Of a DNA stretch of 64,000 nt, positions 7,205 to 16,115 are shown piece after piece. Every line of letters begins with the position of its first letter. Position 1 is the first letter of the stretch. Made by a program: the position numbers and the translations under genes. Source of the stretch: Tropicimonas aquimaris (lineage in GTDB: Bacteria > Pseudomonadota > Alphaproteobacteria > Rhodobacterales > Rhodobacteraceae); the NCBI RefSeq assembly GCF_042676185.1, contig NZ_JBHTJT010000008.1, positions 496,001 to 560,000 on the forward strand, written 5' to 3'. The notes beneath the pieces were generated by a model that made no database searches, was not told where the DNA came from, and worked only from the letters and a program-made list of their open reading frames with translations.

Positions 7205-8824
7205 ATGACCGAACTTCTTACATCTGCACAAATGCGCGCCATCGAGCAGACGGCATTCGACCTCGGGGCGGCCACAGGGTCGGAGTTGATGGAGCGTGCC
7301 GGGCAGGGCGTCGTCGAGGCGATGCTGACGGATTTTCCCGAGCTGGAGCAGGGAGCGCGACGCGCAGTGATTCTCTGCGGACCGGGCAACAATGGCGGTG
7401 ATGGCTTTGTGGTGGCGCGCCTTCTGAAGGAGCGGGGTTGGACGGCGGAATGCTTTCTGTACGGTGAAGCCGACCGCCTTCCCCCCGATGCCCGCGCGAA
7501 TTTCGAGCGCTGGTCGGCGCTCGGGCCGACCACAGATTTCCACGACTGGCGCTTCGCCCTGCGCTATGGCGTCGGCTCCAACGAGGCGGAGGCGCCGGCG
7601 GCAATCATTGACGCGCTGTTCGGCACCGGTCTGGTCCGACCGCTGGCGGACGATCTCGACCGGTCGCTGCGGGAGTTGGACGCCGCCTTCCCGAAGGGCG
7701 GCGCGAAGCGGATCGCAGTTGATGCACCCTCGGGGCTGTGCATGGATTCGGGTCGGCCTCTGGTGTCGGGGACAAAGGTCGACCTGCCGTTGAAGCAGGA
7801 CCTGACTGTTTCCTTCCATCGGCTGAAACTGGGCCATGTGCTGGCCGAGGGGCCGGAATCCTGCGGAGCGCTGCGGGTCGCCAATATCGGGCTCGACCAG
7901 GCGGCTTTGCGCGCGGCGCGCAGCGAATTGCGCGAGACGCTCGGCGCGGCGGTGACAAAGGCGATCCCGCGCGCCTATGAGCTGCGCAAGGGGGGGGAGG
8001 ATGCGCCGGGGGTCCACAAATACGACTATGGCCATGCGCTGGTCCTGTCCGGCGGCCCCGGGCACACCGGGGCGGCACGGCTGGCGGCGCGCGGCGCATT
8101 GCGGATCGGCGCCGGACTGGTCACCGTGGCCGCGCCTGGCTCGGCAATGACCGAATGCGCCTGCCACCTGACCGCGATCATGCTCGCCCGCTGCAATGGT
8201 GCCTCGGACCTCGGCGCGATCCTGGGCGACGAGCGGCTCAACGCGCTCTGCCTCGGGCCGGGGCTGGGCGTGGGGTCTGCAACCCGGGACATGGTGATGA
8301 CAGCGCTCGGAAGCCGGCGCTGCTGCGTGCTCGATGCCGATGCGCTGACCTCGTTTGCGGGCTCTGCGCCCTCGCTCTTCGCGCATCTGCACTCACGGGT
8401 GATCCTGACCCCGCACACCGGCGAGTTCGCGCGGCTGTTCCCCGATATCTGGGCCAAGCTGACCGAGCCTGCCCTGCACGGCCCGGCCTATTCCAAGGTC
8501 GAAGCGACACAGGAGGCGGCGGCGCGGGCGGGCTGCATCGTGCTGCTCAAGGGGCCTGACACCGTCATCGCCGAGCCAGGAGGGCGCACGGTTGTCAGCG
8601 CGGCGAGCTATGACCGCGCGGCGCCCTGGCTGGCGACGGCCGGCGCCGGGGACGTGCTGTCGGGCATGATCACCGGGCTGCTGGCGCGGGGAATCTGGCC
8701 GGTGACGGCGGCAGAGATTGCGACCTGGCTTCACGTGGAGGCGGCGCGGCGCTTCGGCCCCGGCCTGATCGCGGCAGACTTGCCGGACCTGCTGCCCGCC
8801 GTGTTCAGGGACATCGGCGTCTGA
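7205..8824 (+). CDS. nnr: Bifunctional NAD(P)HX epimerase / ADP-dependent dehydratase
   Basis: The protein has 539 residues and two domains. The N-terminal YjeF_N-type epimerase (about 1-215) has GPGNNGGDGFVVARLL, IIDALFGTGLVRPL and VDAPSGLCMDSG. The C-terminal ribokinase-like dehydratase (about 245-539) has the phosphate-binding end motif ATAGAGDVLSGMITGLLARG and ILTPHTGEFARLFP. Together they repair hydrated NADH and NADPH. The ATG at 7205 follows a TTG at 7202; either could initiate, and ATG is preferred. The gene is divergent from glnB, with 179 bases between. The C-terminal domain contains a longer-than-usual insertion around the active-site Asp (LDADALTSFAG), but all key motifs are intact. 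Confidence 0.95.
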   Translation: MTELLTSAQMRAIEQTAFDLGAATGSELMERAGQGVVEAMLTDFPELEQGARRAVILCGPGNNGGDGFVVARLLKERGWTAECFLYGEADRLPPDARANFERWSALGPTTDFHDWRFALRYGVGSNEAEAPAAIIDALFGTGLVRPLADDLDRSLRELDAAFPKGGAKRIAVDAPSGLCMDSGRPLVSGTKVDLPLKQDLTVSFHRLKLGHVLAEGPESCGALRVANIGLDQAALRAARSELRETLGAAVTKAIPRAYELRKGGEDAPGVHKYDYGHALVLSGGPGHTGAARLAARGALRIGAGLVTVAAPGSAMTECACHLTAIMLARCNGASDLGAILGDERLNALCLGPGLGVGSATRDMVMTALGSRRCCVLDADALTSFAGSAPSLFAHLHSRVILTPHTGEFARLFPDIWAKLTEPALHGPAYSKVEATQEAAARAGCIVLLKGPDTVIAEPGGRTVVSAASYDRAAPWLATAGAGDVLSGMITGLLARGIWPVTAAEIATWLHVEAARRFGPGLIAADLPDLLPAVFRDIGV

Positions 8825-8918
8825 AGGGAACCGGAGAGCCGCTTGCCAGATTGCGCGCCTGCGGCGCATTCCTCCCGAGCGCTTCGCGCGGTCTGGCTCC
8901 GGTCGAGACCCTTGCGGT

Positions 8919-9737
8919 TCAGCCCCGGCCGGGCTCGCTCTTTTTTGCCGCGTTCCAGAGCGCGTCCATCTCATCGAGCGTCGCATCGGCCGGCGATGAG
9001 CCGGATGCGTGAAGCACGTCCTCCAGGGCATTGAAACGGCGGACGAACTTTTCATTCGTGCGTCGCAGGGCTTGCTCCGGGTCGACGCCCAGATGCCGCG
9101 CGAGGTTGGCCAGAACGAACAGCATGTCGCCCATCTCGTCCTCGATCCGGTCGTGCGGCCCGGACGCGGCGGCCTCGGCAAGCTCTTCGGCTTCCTCGCG
9201 GATCTTGTCGAGCACCATATCCGCATTGTCCCAATCGAATCCGACCCTTGCGGCGCGTTTTTGAAGCTTGAAGGCGCGCAGGAGCGCCGGCAACCCGAGC
9301 GCCACCCCGTCGAGCACACGCGCCTCGCCCTTCTCCTGCCGCTCCCGCGCCTTCTGCACTTCCCAGTCGCGGGTCTGCTGCTCGGCCGACTTGTCCCGGC
9401 TCTCATCGCCGAAGACATGCGGGTGGCGGTCGACCATCTTGTCGGAAATGCCGTCGGCGATCTCGGCAAAGGTGAAGCGGCCTTCTTCGGTGCCCATCTG
9501 GGCGAAATAGACCACCTGCAGCAGCAGGTCGCCCAGCTCGCCCTTGAGCTCGTCCCAAGCCTCGCGCTCGATCGCGTCGGCGACCTCGTAGGCTTCCTCG
9601 ATCGTGTAGGGGGCGATGGTCTGCCAGGTCTGTTCGATATCCCAGGGGCAGCCGTTTTCGGGATCGCGCAGGCGCTCCATGATCTCCAGCAGGCGTGGCA
9701 TTCCGCCCTTGGGGTCGTTGATCAGGGAATCGTGCAT
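8919..9737 (-). CDS. mazG: Nucleoside triphosphate pyrophosphohydrolase MazG
   Basis: The protein has 272 residues with two tandem MazG helical domains. The first has NGCPWDIEQTWQTIAPYTIE, then EEAYEVADAIE and ELGDLLLQVVYFAQ; the second has EEAEELAEAAA and EDEMGDMLFVLANLARHLG. The EExxE and ExxD residues that bind magnesium are present in both. The enzyme hydrolyses NTPs to NMP and pyrophosphate and is thought to remove aberrant nucleotides. AGGAG lies upstream of the start. The gene is divergent from the M20 amidohydrolase gene, with about 57 bases between. Confidence 0.95.
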   Translation of the reverse strand: MHDSLINDPKGGMPRLLEIMERLRDPENGCPWDIEQTWQTIAPYTIEEAYEVADAIEREAWDELKGELGDLLLQVVYFAQMGTEEGRFTFAEIADGISDKMVDRHPHVFGDESRDKSAEQQTRDWEVQKARERQEKGEARVLDGVALGLPALLRAFKLQKRAARVGFDWDNADMVLDKIREEAEELAEAAASGPHDRIEDEMGDMLFVLANLARHLGVDPEQALRRTNEKFVRRFNALEDVLHASGSSPADATLDEMDALWNAAKKSEPGRG

Positions 9738-9794
9738 GGTCGCGGCTCCTGTCCTGGACTAGGGTCGCCGCGAATTAGGGTGGTTTCGGGAGAC

Positions 9795-10964
9795 ATGTCC
9801 ATGCCGGTTCTCAATCGCATCGCCGGCTATGCCGACGAGATGCAATCCTGGCGGCGCTGGCTGCACCGGAACCCGGAGCTGGGCTTCGAGCTGCCGAAGA
9901 CCGCGGCATTCGTCGCCGAGCGGCTGCGCGAGATCGGGGTGGACGAGCTGCACGAGGGCATTGCCGGCACCGGCATGGTGGCGTTGATCAAGGGGCAGGG
10001 CGATGGCCCGGTTGTCGGGCTCAGAGCCGACATGGACGCGCTTCCGATCGAAGAGGAGACGGGGGCGGAGCATGCCAGCGAGAGCCCGGGGCGGATGCAT
10101 GCCTGCGGCCATGACGGGCATACGACGATGCTGCTCGGCGCGGCGAAGTACCTTGCCGAGACCCGGCGTTTCGCGGGCACGGTGGCGCTGATCTTTCAGC
10201 CGGCCGAAGAGGATGGCGGCGGCGGCCGGGAGATGTGCCGCGAGGGGATCATGGAGCGCTTCGGGATCGGCGAGGTCTATGCGCTGCACACCGCACCCGA
10301 CATGGAGGCCGGCCGCTTCGCGACGCGCCCGGGGCCGCTGATGGCGGCGGTGGACGATTTCGAGATCACGGTGCGGGGCGTCGGCGGGCACGCCGCCTGG
10401 CCGCAGCAGTCGGTGGACCCGGTGGCGGCCTCGGTGCAACTCGTCTCGGCCTTCGACACGATCCTCTCCCGCAACGTTGCGCCGTTGGATACGGTGGTGC
10501 TGTCGGTGACCCGGATCAACGCGGGATCGGCCAACAACGTAATCCCCGCACAGGCGGTGATCGGCGGCACGGTGCGCAGCTTTCGCCCGGAGGCGCAGCA
10601 GATGGTGCGCCGGCGGATGGAGGAGATCTGCGCCGGGATCGGCGCCGCGATGGGGGTGGAGATCGCGCTCGACTATCGCCCGGAATACCCGGCGACGGTC
10701 AACCACGCGGCGCAGACGGAGTTCGCCGCCGAGGTGGCGCGCGAGATTGCCGGCGAGGGCAGGGTGGAGATGACGCGCAACCCCGAGATGGGGGCGGAGG
10801 ATTTCTCGTTCATGCTGCTTGAGCGGCCCGGCGCGTTCCTGTTCATCGGGCAAGGCGAGGGGCCGATGTGCCACCACCCGGCCTTCGATTTCAACGACGA
10901 GATCGCGCCGGTCGGGGCAAGCTTCTTTGCGCGGCTGGTGGAGCGGGCGCTGCCGCTCGAGTGA
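9795..10964 (+). CDS. M20 family amidohydrolase (hippurate hydrolase-like)
   Basis: The protein has 389 residues, typical for the M20D/HipO group. The first metal site is in MHACGHDGHTTMLLGAAKYL, the catalytic Glu in LIFQPAEEDGGGG, and further ligands are near HHPAFDFND at the C-terminus. The dimerisation/lid domain occupies the middle (FEITVRGVGGHAAWPQQSVD). Family members hydrolyse N-acyl amino acids such as hippurate or N-acetyl amino acids; the exact substrate cannot be read from the sequence. Two ATG codons, at 9795 and 9801, are possible; the first is used. It is cytoplasmic and probably monocistronic. Confidence 0.9.
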   Translation: MSMPVLNRIAGYADEMQSWRRWLHRNPELGFELPKTAAFVAERLREIGVDELHEGIAGTGMVALIKGQGDGPVVGLRADMDALPIEEETGAEHASESPGRMHACGHDGHTTMLLGAAKYLAETRRFAGTVALIFQPAEEDGGGGREMCREGIMERFGIGEVYALHTAPDMEAGRFATRPGPLMAAVDDFEITVRGVGGHAAWPQQSVDPVAASVQLVSAFDTILSRNVAPLDTVVLSVTRINAGSANNVIPAQAVIGGTVRSFRPEAQQMVRRRMEEICAGIGAAMGVEIALDYRPEYPATVNHAAQTEFAAEVAREIAGEGRVEMTRNPEMGAEDFSFMLLERPGAFLFIGQGEGPMCHHPAFDFNDEIAPVGASFFARLVERALPLE

Positions 10965-10973
10965 CCGGGGGCC

Positions 10974-11252
10974 TCATGCCGGGCTTTTGGAGAGCAGCGC
11001 GCGGCCAGGGTCGCGCTGTGAGCTGACGCAGCCGTCGCCGGTCTCGCGCCACATCGGGGTGTTGAGAGACATCTCGCAACGGGCGAGAAAGGCGCGGCCG
11101 TCGACCGTCAGACAGATGGTCTCGCCCAGCTCCACGCGGGCGCCCTGCCGGTCCGTGCAGTAGCAGTCGATGCCCGTGCCGGCCTCTCCCGGGCCCTCTG
11201 CGAGAGCGGGGCCGGCGGCGAGCAGAAGGGGCAGGAGCGGCAGGCTGCGCAT
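10974..11252 (-). CDS. Small secreted cysteine-containing protein, hypothetical
   Basis: The protein has 92 residues. A signal peptide of about 19 residues (MRSLPLLPLLLAAGPALA) is followed by a mature domain with five cysteines, including GIDCYCTDRQGARVELGETI and later ARCEMSL and GDGCVSS, consistent with two disulfides in the periplasm. I do not recognise the family by name. It converges on the amidohydrolase gene with nine bases between the stops and is divergent from prfA, sharing a 63-base upstream gap. Confidence 0.75.
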   Translation of the reverse strand: MRSLPLLPLLLAAGPALAEGPGEAGTGIDCYCTDRQGARVELGETICLTVDGRAFLARCEMSLNTPMWRETGDGCVSSQRDPGRALLSKSPA

Positions 11253-11315
11253 CCCGGGATCATACCATATCGCGGCCCCTTGACCAAAGCCGCACAATCC
11301 TGCACGCAGCCCGGC

Positions 11316-12371
11316 ATGGTTCCCGAGGAAAGACTTCAAGAGATCACGGCGCGCTTCGAGTTCCTGGAAGCGAAGATGGCCGGGGGTGCCGGGGCGGGCG
11401 AGATCGCGCGCCTCGCAAAGGAATATTCCGACCTCAAGCCCGTGGTGGCCGAGATCGCCGCCTGGCGCCAGTGCCGGGCCGATATCGCCGAGGCTGAGGC
11501 GATGCTCGCGGACCCCGAGATGAAGGATTTGGCGGAGGAGGAGCTGCCGACCCTGCGCGCCCGCCTGCCGGAGCACGAGAAGGCGCTGCAACTGGCGCTG
11601 CTGCCCAAGGACGCCGCCGATGCCCGCCCGGCAATGATCGAGATCCGCCCCGGAACAGGCGGCGAGGAGGCGGCGCTCTTTGCCGGGGACCTGCTTCGGA
11701 TGTACCAGCGCTTTGCCGAGGCCGAGGGCTGGAAGTTCGAGCTGATCGAGGCGCAGGAGAGCGAACTTGGCGGCATCAAGGAGGCCGTGGCCCATGTGCA
11801 GGGCGACGGCGTCTTCGCCCGGCTCAAGTACGAATCCGGCGTCCACCGGGTGCAGCGCGTGCCGGAGACCGAGAGCGGCGGGCGCATCCACACGTCGGCC
11901 GCCACCGTGGCGGTACTGCCCGAGGCCGAGGAGGTCGACATCGCTATCCCGGCGAGCGATCTCAGGATCGACACGATGCGCGCCAGCGGCGCCGGCGGCC
12001 AGCACGTGAACACCACCGATTCCGCGGTGCGGATCACCCACCTGCCGACCGGCATCGTCGTAACGAGTTCGGAGAAATCCCAGCACCGCAACCGCGAGAT
12101 CGCCATGCAGGTGCTGCGGGCACGACTCTACGATATGGAGCGCCAGAAGGCCGCCGACGAGCGCGCCGCCGACCGGCGCAGCCAGGTTGGCACGGGTGAC
12201 CGCTCGGAACGGATTCGCACCTACAACTTCCCGCAGGGCCGCATGACCGATCACCGCATCAACCTGACGCTCTACAAGCTCGACCAGGTGATGCAGGGCG
12301 ATCTCGGGGACGTGATCGACGCGCTCATCGCCGACGACCAGGCCCGCAAGCTGGCCGAGATGGGCGCGTGA
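11316..12371 (+). CDS. prfA: Peptide chain release factor 1
   Basis: The protein has 351 residues, the normal RF1 length. It reads UAA and UAG stop codons and triggers peptide release. The catalytic GGQ loop is in RASGAGGQHVNTTDSAVRIT. Domain 1 helices come first, then EIRPGTGGEEAALFAGDLLR and the C-terminal YNFPQGRMTDHRINLTL. The ATG at 11316 gives the usual start MVPEERLQEITARFEFL; a TTG at 11280 is less likely. The stop overlaps the GTG start of prmC (GTGA), so release factor and its methylase are translationally coupled. Confidence 0.97.
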   Translation: MVPEERLQEITARFEFLEAKMAGGAGAGEIARLAKEYSDLKPVVAEIAAWRQCRADIAEAEAMLADPEMKDLAEEELPTLRARLPEHEKALQLALLPKDAADARPAMIEIRPGTGGEEAALFAGDLLRMYQRFAEAEGWKFELIEAQESELGGIKEAVAHVQGDGVFARLKYESGVHRVQRVPETESGGRIHTSAATVAVLPEAEEVDIAIPASDLRIDTMRASGAGGQHVNTTDSAVRITHLPTGIVVTSSEKSQHRNREIAMQVLRARLYDMERQKAADERAADRRSQVGTGDRSERIRTYNFPQGRMTDHRINLTLYKLDQVMQGDLGDVIDALIADDQARKLAEMGA

Positions 12372-13198
12372 GCGCCACCTTCGCGGAAGTGATCGCGGCG
12401 GCAACGGCGCGCCTGCGGGCGGCCGGGGTCGAGACGCCCGAACGCGATGCCCGCAGGCTGGTGGCCTTTGCCGCCGGGATCGGCGCCGACCGTGTGAGCT
12501 TGCACCTGCGCGACGCCTTCGAGGCTGGGAAGGAGCTGGAAGCCGCGCTCGCGGCCCGAGAAGAGCGCCGGCCGGTGTCCCACATCGTCGGCGAGCGGCT
12601 GTTCTACGGGCGTCCCTTCCGCGTCACCGCCGACGTGCTCGACCCGCGCCCGGAGACCGAGACGCTGGTCGCCGCGGCGCTGGAGGAACCTTTTCATCAC
12701 GTCCTAGATCTTGGTTCAGGAACCGGCTGTATCCTTCTGACATTGCTTGCGGAACGCCTCGGTTCAACTGGTCTCGGCGTGGATGCCTCGCCGGCCGCGC
12801 TCGATGTCGCCCGCAGCAATGCCGCGGCGCTCGGCATCGACGCCGAGTTCCGCCAGTCGGACTGGTTCGGCGCAGTTACCGGGCAATTCGACCTGATCGT
12901 CTCCAACCCGCCCTACATCGCCGCGGCGGAGGTGGCGGGCCTTGCACCCGAAACCCGGCTCTGGGAGCCGCGGATGGCGCTGACCGACGAGGCCGACGGC
13001 CTTACCGCCTACCGCGCCATCGCTGCCGGAGCGCCGCGGCACCTGAGCCCCGGTGGACGGCTCATGGTCGAGGTCGGCGGCAACCAGGCCGAGGCCGTTG
13101 CGGAGATTTTTGGTGCCTTAGGTCTTGAAGACATCGGTTTCCGTGCCGATCTCGATGGACGCGGCAGGGTGGTCATCGGACACGCGGAACGCCCATGA
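12368..13198 (+). CDS. prmC: Release factor glutamine methyltransferase
   Basis: The protein has 276 residues and begins at a GTG inside the prfA stop overlap. PrmC methylates the glutamine of the GGQ motif in release factors. The helical N-terminal domain is followed by the SAM-binding motif HHVLDLGSGTGCILLTLLAE and the catalytic NPPY motif in FDLIVSNPPYIAAAEV. The tight link with prfA supports the assignment. A perfect hairpin begins in the stop codon and may end the transcript. Confidence 0.96.
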   Translation: MSATFAEVIAAATARLRAAGVETPERDARRLVAFAAGIGADRVSLHLRDAFEAGKELEAALAAREERRPVSHIVGERLFYGRPFRVTADVLDPRPETETLVAAALEEPFHHVLDLGSGTGCILLTLLAERLGSTGLGVDASPAALDVARSNAAALGIDAEFRQSDWFGAVTGQFDLIVSNPPYIAAAEVAGLAPETRLWEPRMALTDEADGLTAYRAIAAGAPRHLSPGGRLMVEVGGNQAEAVAEIFGALGLEDIGFRADLDGRGRVVIGHAERP

Positions 13199-13220
13199 AC
13201 GTGCCCCAAACGGCACGTTC
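13197..13220 (+). terminator. Hairpin at the end of prfA-prmC
   Basis: A perfect 9-bp stem GAACGTGCC / GGCACGTTC with a 6-base loop overlaps the prmC stop codon. No T-run follows, so it may protect the 3' end or pause transcription rather than act as a complete intrinsic terminator. Confidence 0.4.
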
Positions 13221-13425
13221 GGACCCGCAATCGACGCTTTCCGGCTCATCGAGCGGTTTTTGACTTGTCACGGCTTCCGTCGCATGATTAGCAGAATAGG
13301 CACGGAACGGCGGCTGACGGCCCCCCGCGCACGAAAGCCATAACAACTCGGACCGACGCGCGGGCGATGAGCCTGCAGCAAGCAACACAAGGTCCGCCCC
13401 CGCAACAAGGCGGAACTAGATACAC

Positions 13426-14124
13426 ATGAGATCATCCAAGTCACGTTCGCGTTCGAAGTCGAACCGCTCGCGCTCGATGGGAAATATCGTCAACCGGGTC
13501 TTCGATTCGTCGGGTCCGGAAGGCAAGGTGCGGGGCACCCCGCAGCAGATCATCGACAAGTACACCCAGCTGGCGCGCGACGCGACGCTGGGCAACGACC
13601 GGGTTGCGGCGGAGAACTTCCAGCAGCACGCCGAGCATTACACCCGCATGCTGGGCGAGGCGCAGCGCGAACAGGATGCCCGCCGCGAACAGCAAGAGCA
13701 GTCCAACCGCGACCGCCAACGCAACGACGGAAACAATGGAAATGGCGGTGGTGACGGCGGAAACAACGCCGGCAGCCAGCGCCGAGAGGATTCCCGCCCC
13801 GACGCGTTCCAGTCCATTGACCAGCCCGATACTGGCGGACCCGACGTGATCGAGGACGAGAGCCAGGGCGCCCCGCAGCCCGATCTCGTGGTGGATGTGC
13901 CGCCGGCCAGGAAAGCCGATGCCGCGGTGTTCGATGCCTCGGCCGAAGGCGACGAGGGCAACACGCTCGTCGATACGCCCGAGGCCAAGGCGAAGCCCAA
14001 GTCGAAGCCGCGCGCCCCGCGTCCCCGCAAGCGCAAGACCGATGCCCCGGAAGCCGTCTCGTCTCAGGAAGCCCCGGCAGAGGCTCCCGGCGGGCAGGAA
14101 AGCTCGACCGAAACCGCGAAGTAA
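13426..14124 (+). CDS. DUF4167 protein
   Basis: The protein has 232 residues. The N-terminal 90 residues are the DUF4167 domain of alphaproteobacteria: a Ser/Arg-rich start (MRSSKSRSRSKSNRSRSMGN), then RVFDSSGPEGKVRGTPQQII and a helix YTQLARDATLGNDRVAAENF. The remainder is low complexity: first Arg/Gln, then Asn/Gly, then acidic, and finally a Lys/Pro/Arg segment (AKAKPKSKPRAPRPRKRK). The function is unknown; the basic ends and the conserved position after prfA-prmC suggest a nucleic-acid or ribosome-associated role, which is inference. It converges on rsmA. Confidence 0.9.
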   Translation: MRSSKSRSRSKSNRSRSMGNIVNRVFDSSGPEGKVRGTPQQIIDKYTQLARDATLGNDRVAAENFQQHAEHYTRMLGEAQREQDARREQQEQSNRDRQRNDGNNGNGGGDGGNNAGSQRREDSRPDAFQSIDQPDTGGPDVIEDESQGAPQPDLVVDVPPARKADAAVFDASAEGDEGNTLVDTPEAKAKPKSKPRAPRPRKRKTDAPEAVSSQEAPAEAPGGQESSTETAK

Positions 14125-14179
14125 AAGCTCGGCGGCTCGCTATGGGCCGTCGATCGCCGGGCCAGTGTTTCGCTCGGCG

Positions 14180-15031
14180 TCAGCTTGAGGTGCGCGCGGC
14201 CACGCCCCGCGCCAGGGCGGCGAACTGCTCGATCGCGACCTGCTCGGCCCGCTCCGTGGGAGCGATGCCTGCGGCCGCCAGCAACGCCTCCACATCGCCG
14301 CCCAGGCCCTTCAGCGAGGACCGCAGCATCTTGCGCCGCTGATTGAATGCCATGCCCACCACACTGGAGAGAACGTCCGGGTCCGCTGGCCAGCGTGGCT
14401 CTGGTAGCGGGCGCAGGTGGACGACGGCGGAACTCACCTTGGGGGGCGGGGTGAACGCTTCTGGCGGCAGGCGGAGCGCGATGCGCGCCTCGCAGCGCCA
14501 CTGCGCCAGCACTGCCAGCCGACCATAGGCCTTGCCGCCGGGCTGCGCCACGATCCGCTCCGCCACTTCCTGCTGGAACATCAGCGTGAGCGAGGCCCAG
14601 TAGGGCGGCCATTCCGGCGGCGACAGCCAGCGCGTGAGCAACTCGGTGCCGACATTGTAGGGCAGGTTGGCCACCACGTGGATCGGCGGCGCGAGATGCG
14701 CCAGCGCGTCCACCTCCAGCGCATCGCCCTCGATCACCTCGAGCCTCCCGGGATAGGCCGCTGCGACCTCGGCCAGCGCCGGAAGGCAGCGCGCGTCCTT
14801 CTCGATCGCCAGAACCCGCCCCGCGCCCTCGGCCAGCAGGCCTCTCGTTAGCCCGCCGGGACCAGGGCCGACTTCCAGAACCGACGCCCCGGACAGATCG
14901 CCCGGTATCCGCGCAATCCGCGCGGTCAGGTTGAGATCGAGCAGGAAGTTCTGCCCCAGCGACTTCTTCGCCGCCAGGCCGTGAGTCCGGATCACCTCGC
15001 GCAGCGGCGGCAGGCCGTCGAACGCACTCAT
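14180..15031 (-). CDS. rsmA: 16S rRNA dimethyladenosine transferase (RsmA/KsgA)
   Basis: The protein has 283 residues. It dimethylates two adjacent adenines near the 3' end of 16S rRNA, a late step in small-subunit assembly. Motifs: KKSLGQNFLLDLNLTARIAR, SAM-binding VLEVGPGPGGLTRGLLAEG, catalytic VVANLPYNVGTELLTRW, then the family-specific EAFTPPPKVSSAVVHLRPL. It lies after pdxA on the same strand with an 88-base gap, the usual order in alphaproteobacteria. Confidence 0.97.
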   Translation of the reverse strand: MSAFDGLPPLREVIRTHGLAAKKSLGQNFLLDLNLTARIARIPGDLSGASVLEVGPGPGGLTRGLLAEGAGRVLAIEKDARCLPALAEVAAAYPGRLEVIEGDALEVDALAHLAPPIHVVANLPYNVGTELLTRWLSPPEWPPYWASLTLMFQQEVAERIVAQPGGKAYGRLAVLAQWRCEARIALRLPPEAFTPPPKVSSAVVHLRPLPEPRWPADPDVLSSVVGMAFNQRRKMLRSSLKGLGGDVEALLAAAGIAPTERAEQVAIEQFAALARGVAARTSS

Positions 15032-15119
15032 GGCTGCGGCCCTCTCATATGATTGGAAACAAGCGCGCGGGGCGCAGGCGCTTCCCCCCCGCCGGCCCGG
15101 CTGGACTTGGCAGGAATGG

Positions 15120-16115
15120 TCATGCCTGCGCCCGTGTGCGCGCCATGCGCCCGGCGAGCCGCAGCGCCTCGACGGTGGAGCGGATATCGGCCACGCCCTT
15201 GCCGGCGATGTCGAAAGCGGTGCCGTGGTCGGGGGAGGTGCGGATGAAGGGCAGGCCGAGGGTCACGTTCACGCCGCGCGCGAAATCCAGCGTCTTGATC
15301 GGGATCAGCGCCTGGTCGTGATACATGCAGATGGCCGCGTCGTACCGCGCCCGGGCCTCGGGGTGGAACATGGTGTCGGCGGGCAGCGGGCCAGCGAGCG
15401 AGAGGCCGTCGGACCGCATGTCCTCCAGCATCGGGGCGATCCAGTCGGTCTCCTCGCGGCCCATCGCGCCGCCTTCGCCGGCATGCGGGTTGAGCCCGGC
15501 CACCGCCAGACGCGGCGATGCGATTCCGAAATCCCGGCGCAGCGCCGCCTCGGTGATCAGGATCGTCTCGGCCAGCAATTCCGGCGTCAGCTCCCGCGGC
15601 ACAGCGGAGAGGGGAATGTGGATCGTGGTCGGGACCACCCTCAGAGCCTCGCAGGCCAGCATCATCACCACGCGCTCGACCCCGGCGAGGGCGGCAAGAA
15701 ACTCGGTATGACCCGGATAGGCAAAGCCGGCGCCGTCCTTGAGCGCCTTCTTGTTGATCGGAGCTGTCACGACGCCGCCCGCTTCACCGGCCTGGGCCAG
15801 TTCCACCGCGCGGGCGATCACCGCGATCACCTCGGTGGCATTGGTCGGGTCCGGGCATCCGGGCAGTGCGGCGCCGGGGAAAGGGTGGGGCAACACCGGC
15901 AGGGCCTCCGCGGCCACGTCAGCGGCCTCGGCTGGCGTTTCGATCTCGCGCACCGGTGTGCCGGCGGGCAGATGGGCGGGATCGCCGATCCAGGCAAAGG
16001 GAAGTTCGGCGCGCAGGCTGTCCCAGGCGCGGGCCGCGATCTCGGGTCCAACGCCGGCGGGCTCGCCGCAGGTCATCACCGGCGGCAGGCCGGCGGAGGC
16101 GGCCGGGACCGCCAT
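15120..16115 (-). CDS. pdxA: 4-hydroxythreonine-4-phosphate dehydrogenase
   Basis: The protein has 331 residues. It oxidises 4-phosphohydroxythreonine in pyridoxal 5'-phosphate synthesis. The metal-binding histidines are in FAYPGHTEFLA, LNPHAGEGGAMG and CMYHDQALIPIKTLDF. The ATG at 16115 overlaps the surA stop by one base (TGATG); a GTG one codon earlier is also possible. The gene follows surA and precedes rsmA, a conserved order. PdxA is cytoplasmic and its place here probably reflects ancestral clustering, not a shared pathway with LPS export. Confidence 0.96.
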   Translation of the reverse strand: MAVPAASAGLPPVMTCGEPAGVGPEIAARAWDSLRAELPFAWIGDPAHLPAGTPVREIETPAEAADVAAEALPVLPHPFPGAALPGCPDPTNATEVIAVIARAVELAQAGEAGGVVTAPINKKALKDGAGFAYPGHTEFLAALAGVERVVMMLACEALRVVPTTIHIPLSAVPRELTPELLAETILITEAALRRDFGIASPRLAVAGLNPHAGEGGAMGREETDWIAPMLEDMRSDGLSLAGPLPADTMFHPEARARYDAAICMYHDQALIPIKTLDFARGVNVTLGLPFIRTSPDHGTAFDIAGKGVADIRSTVEALRLAGRMARTRAQA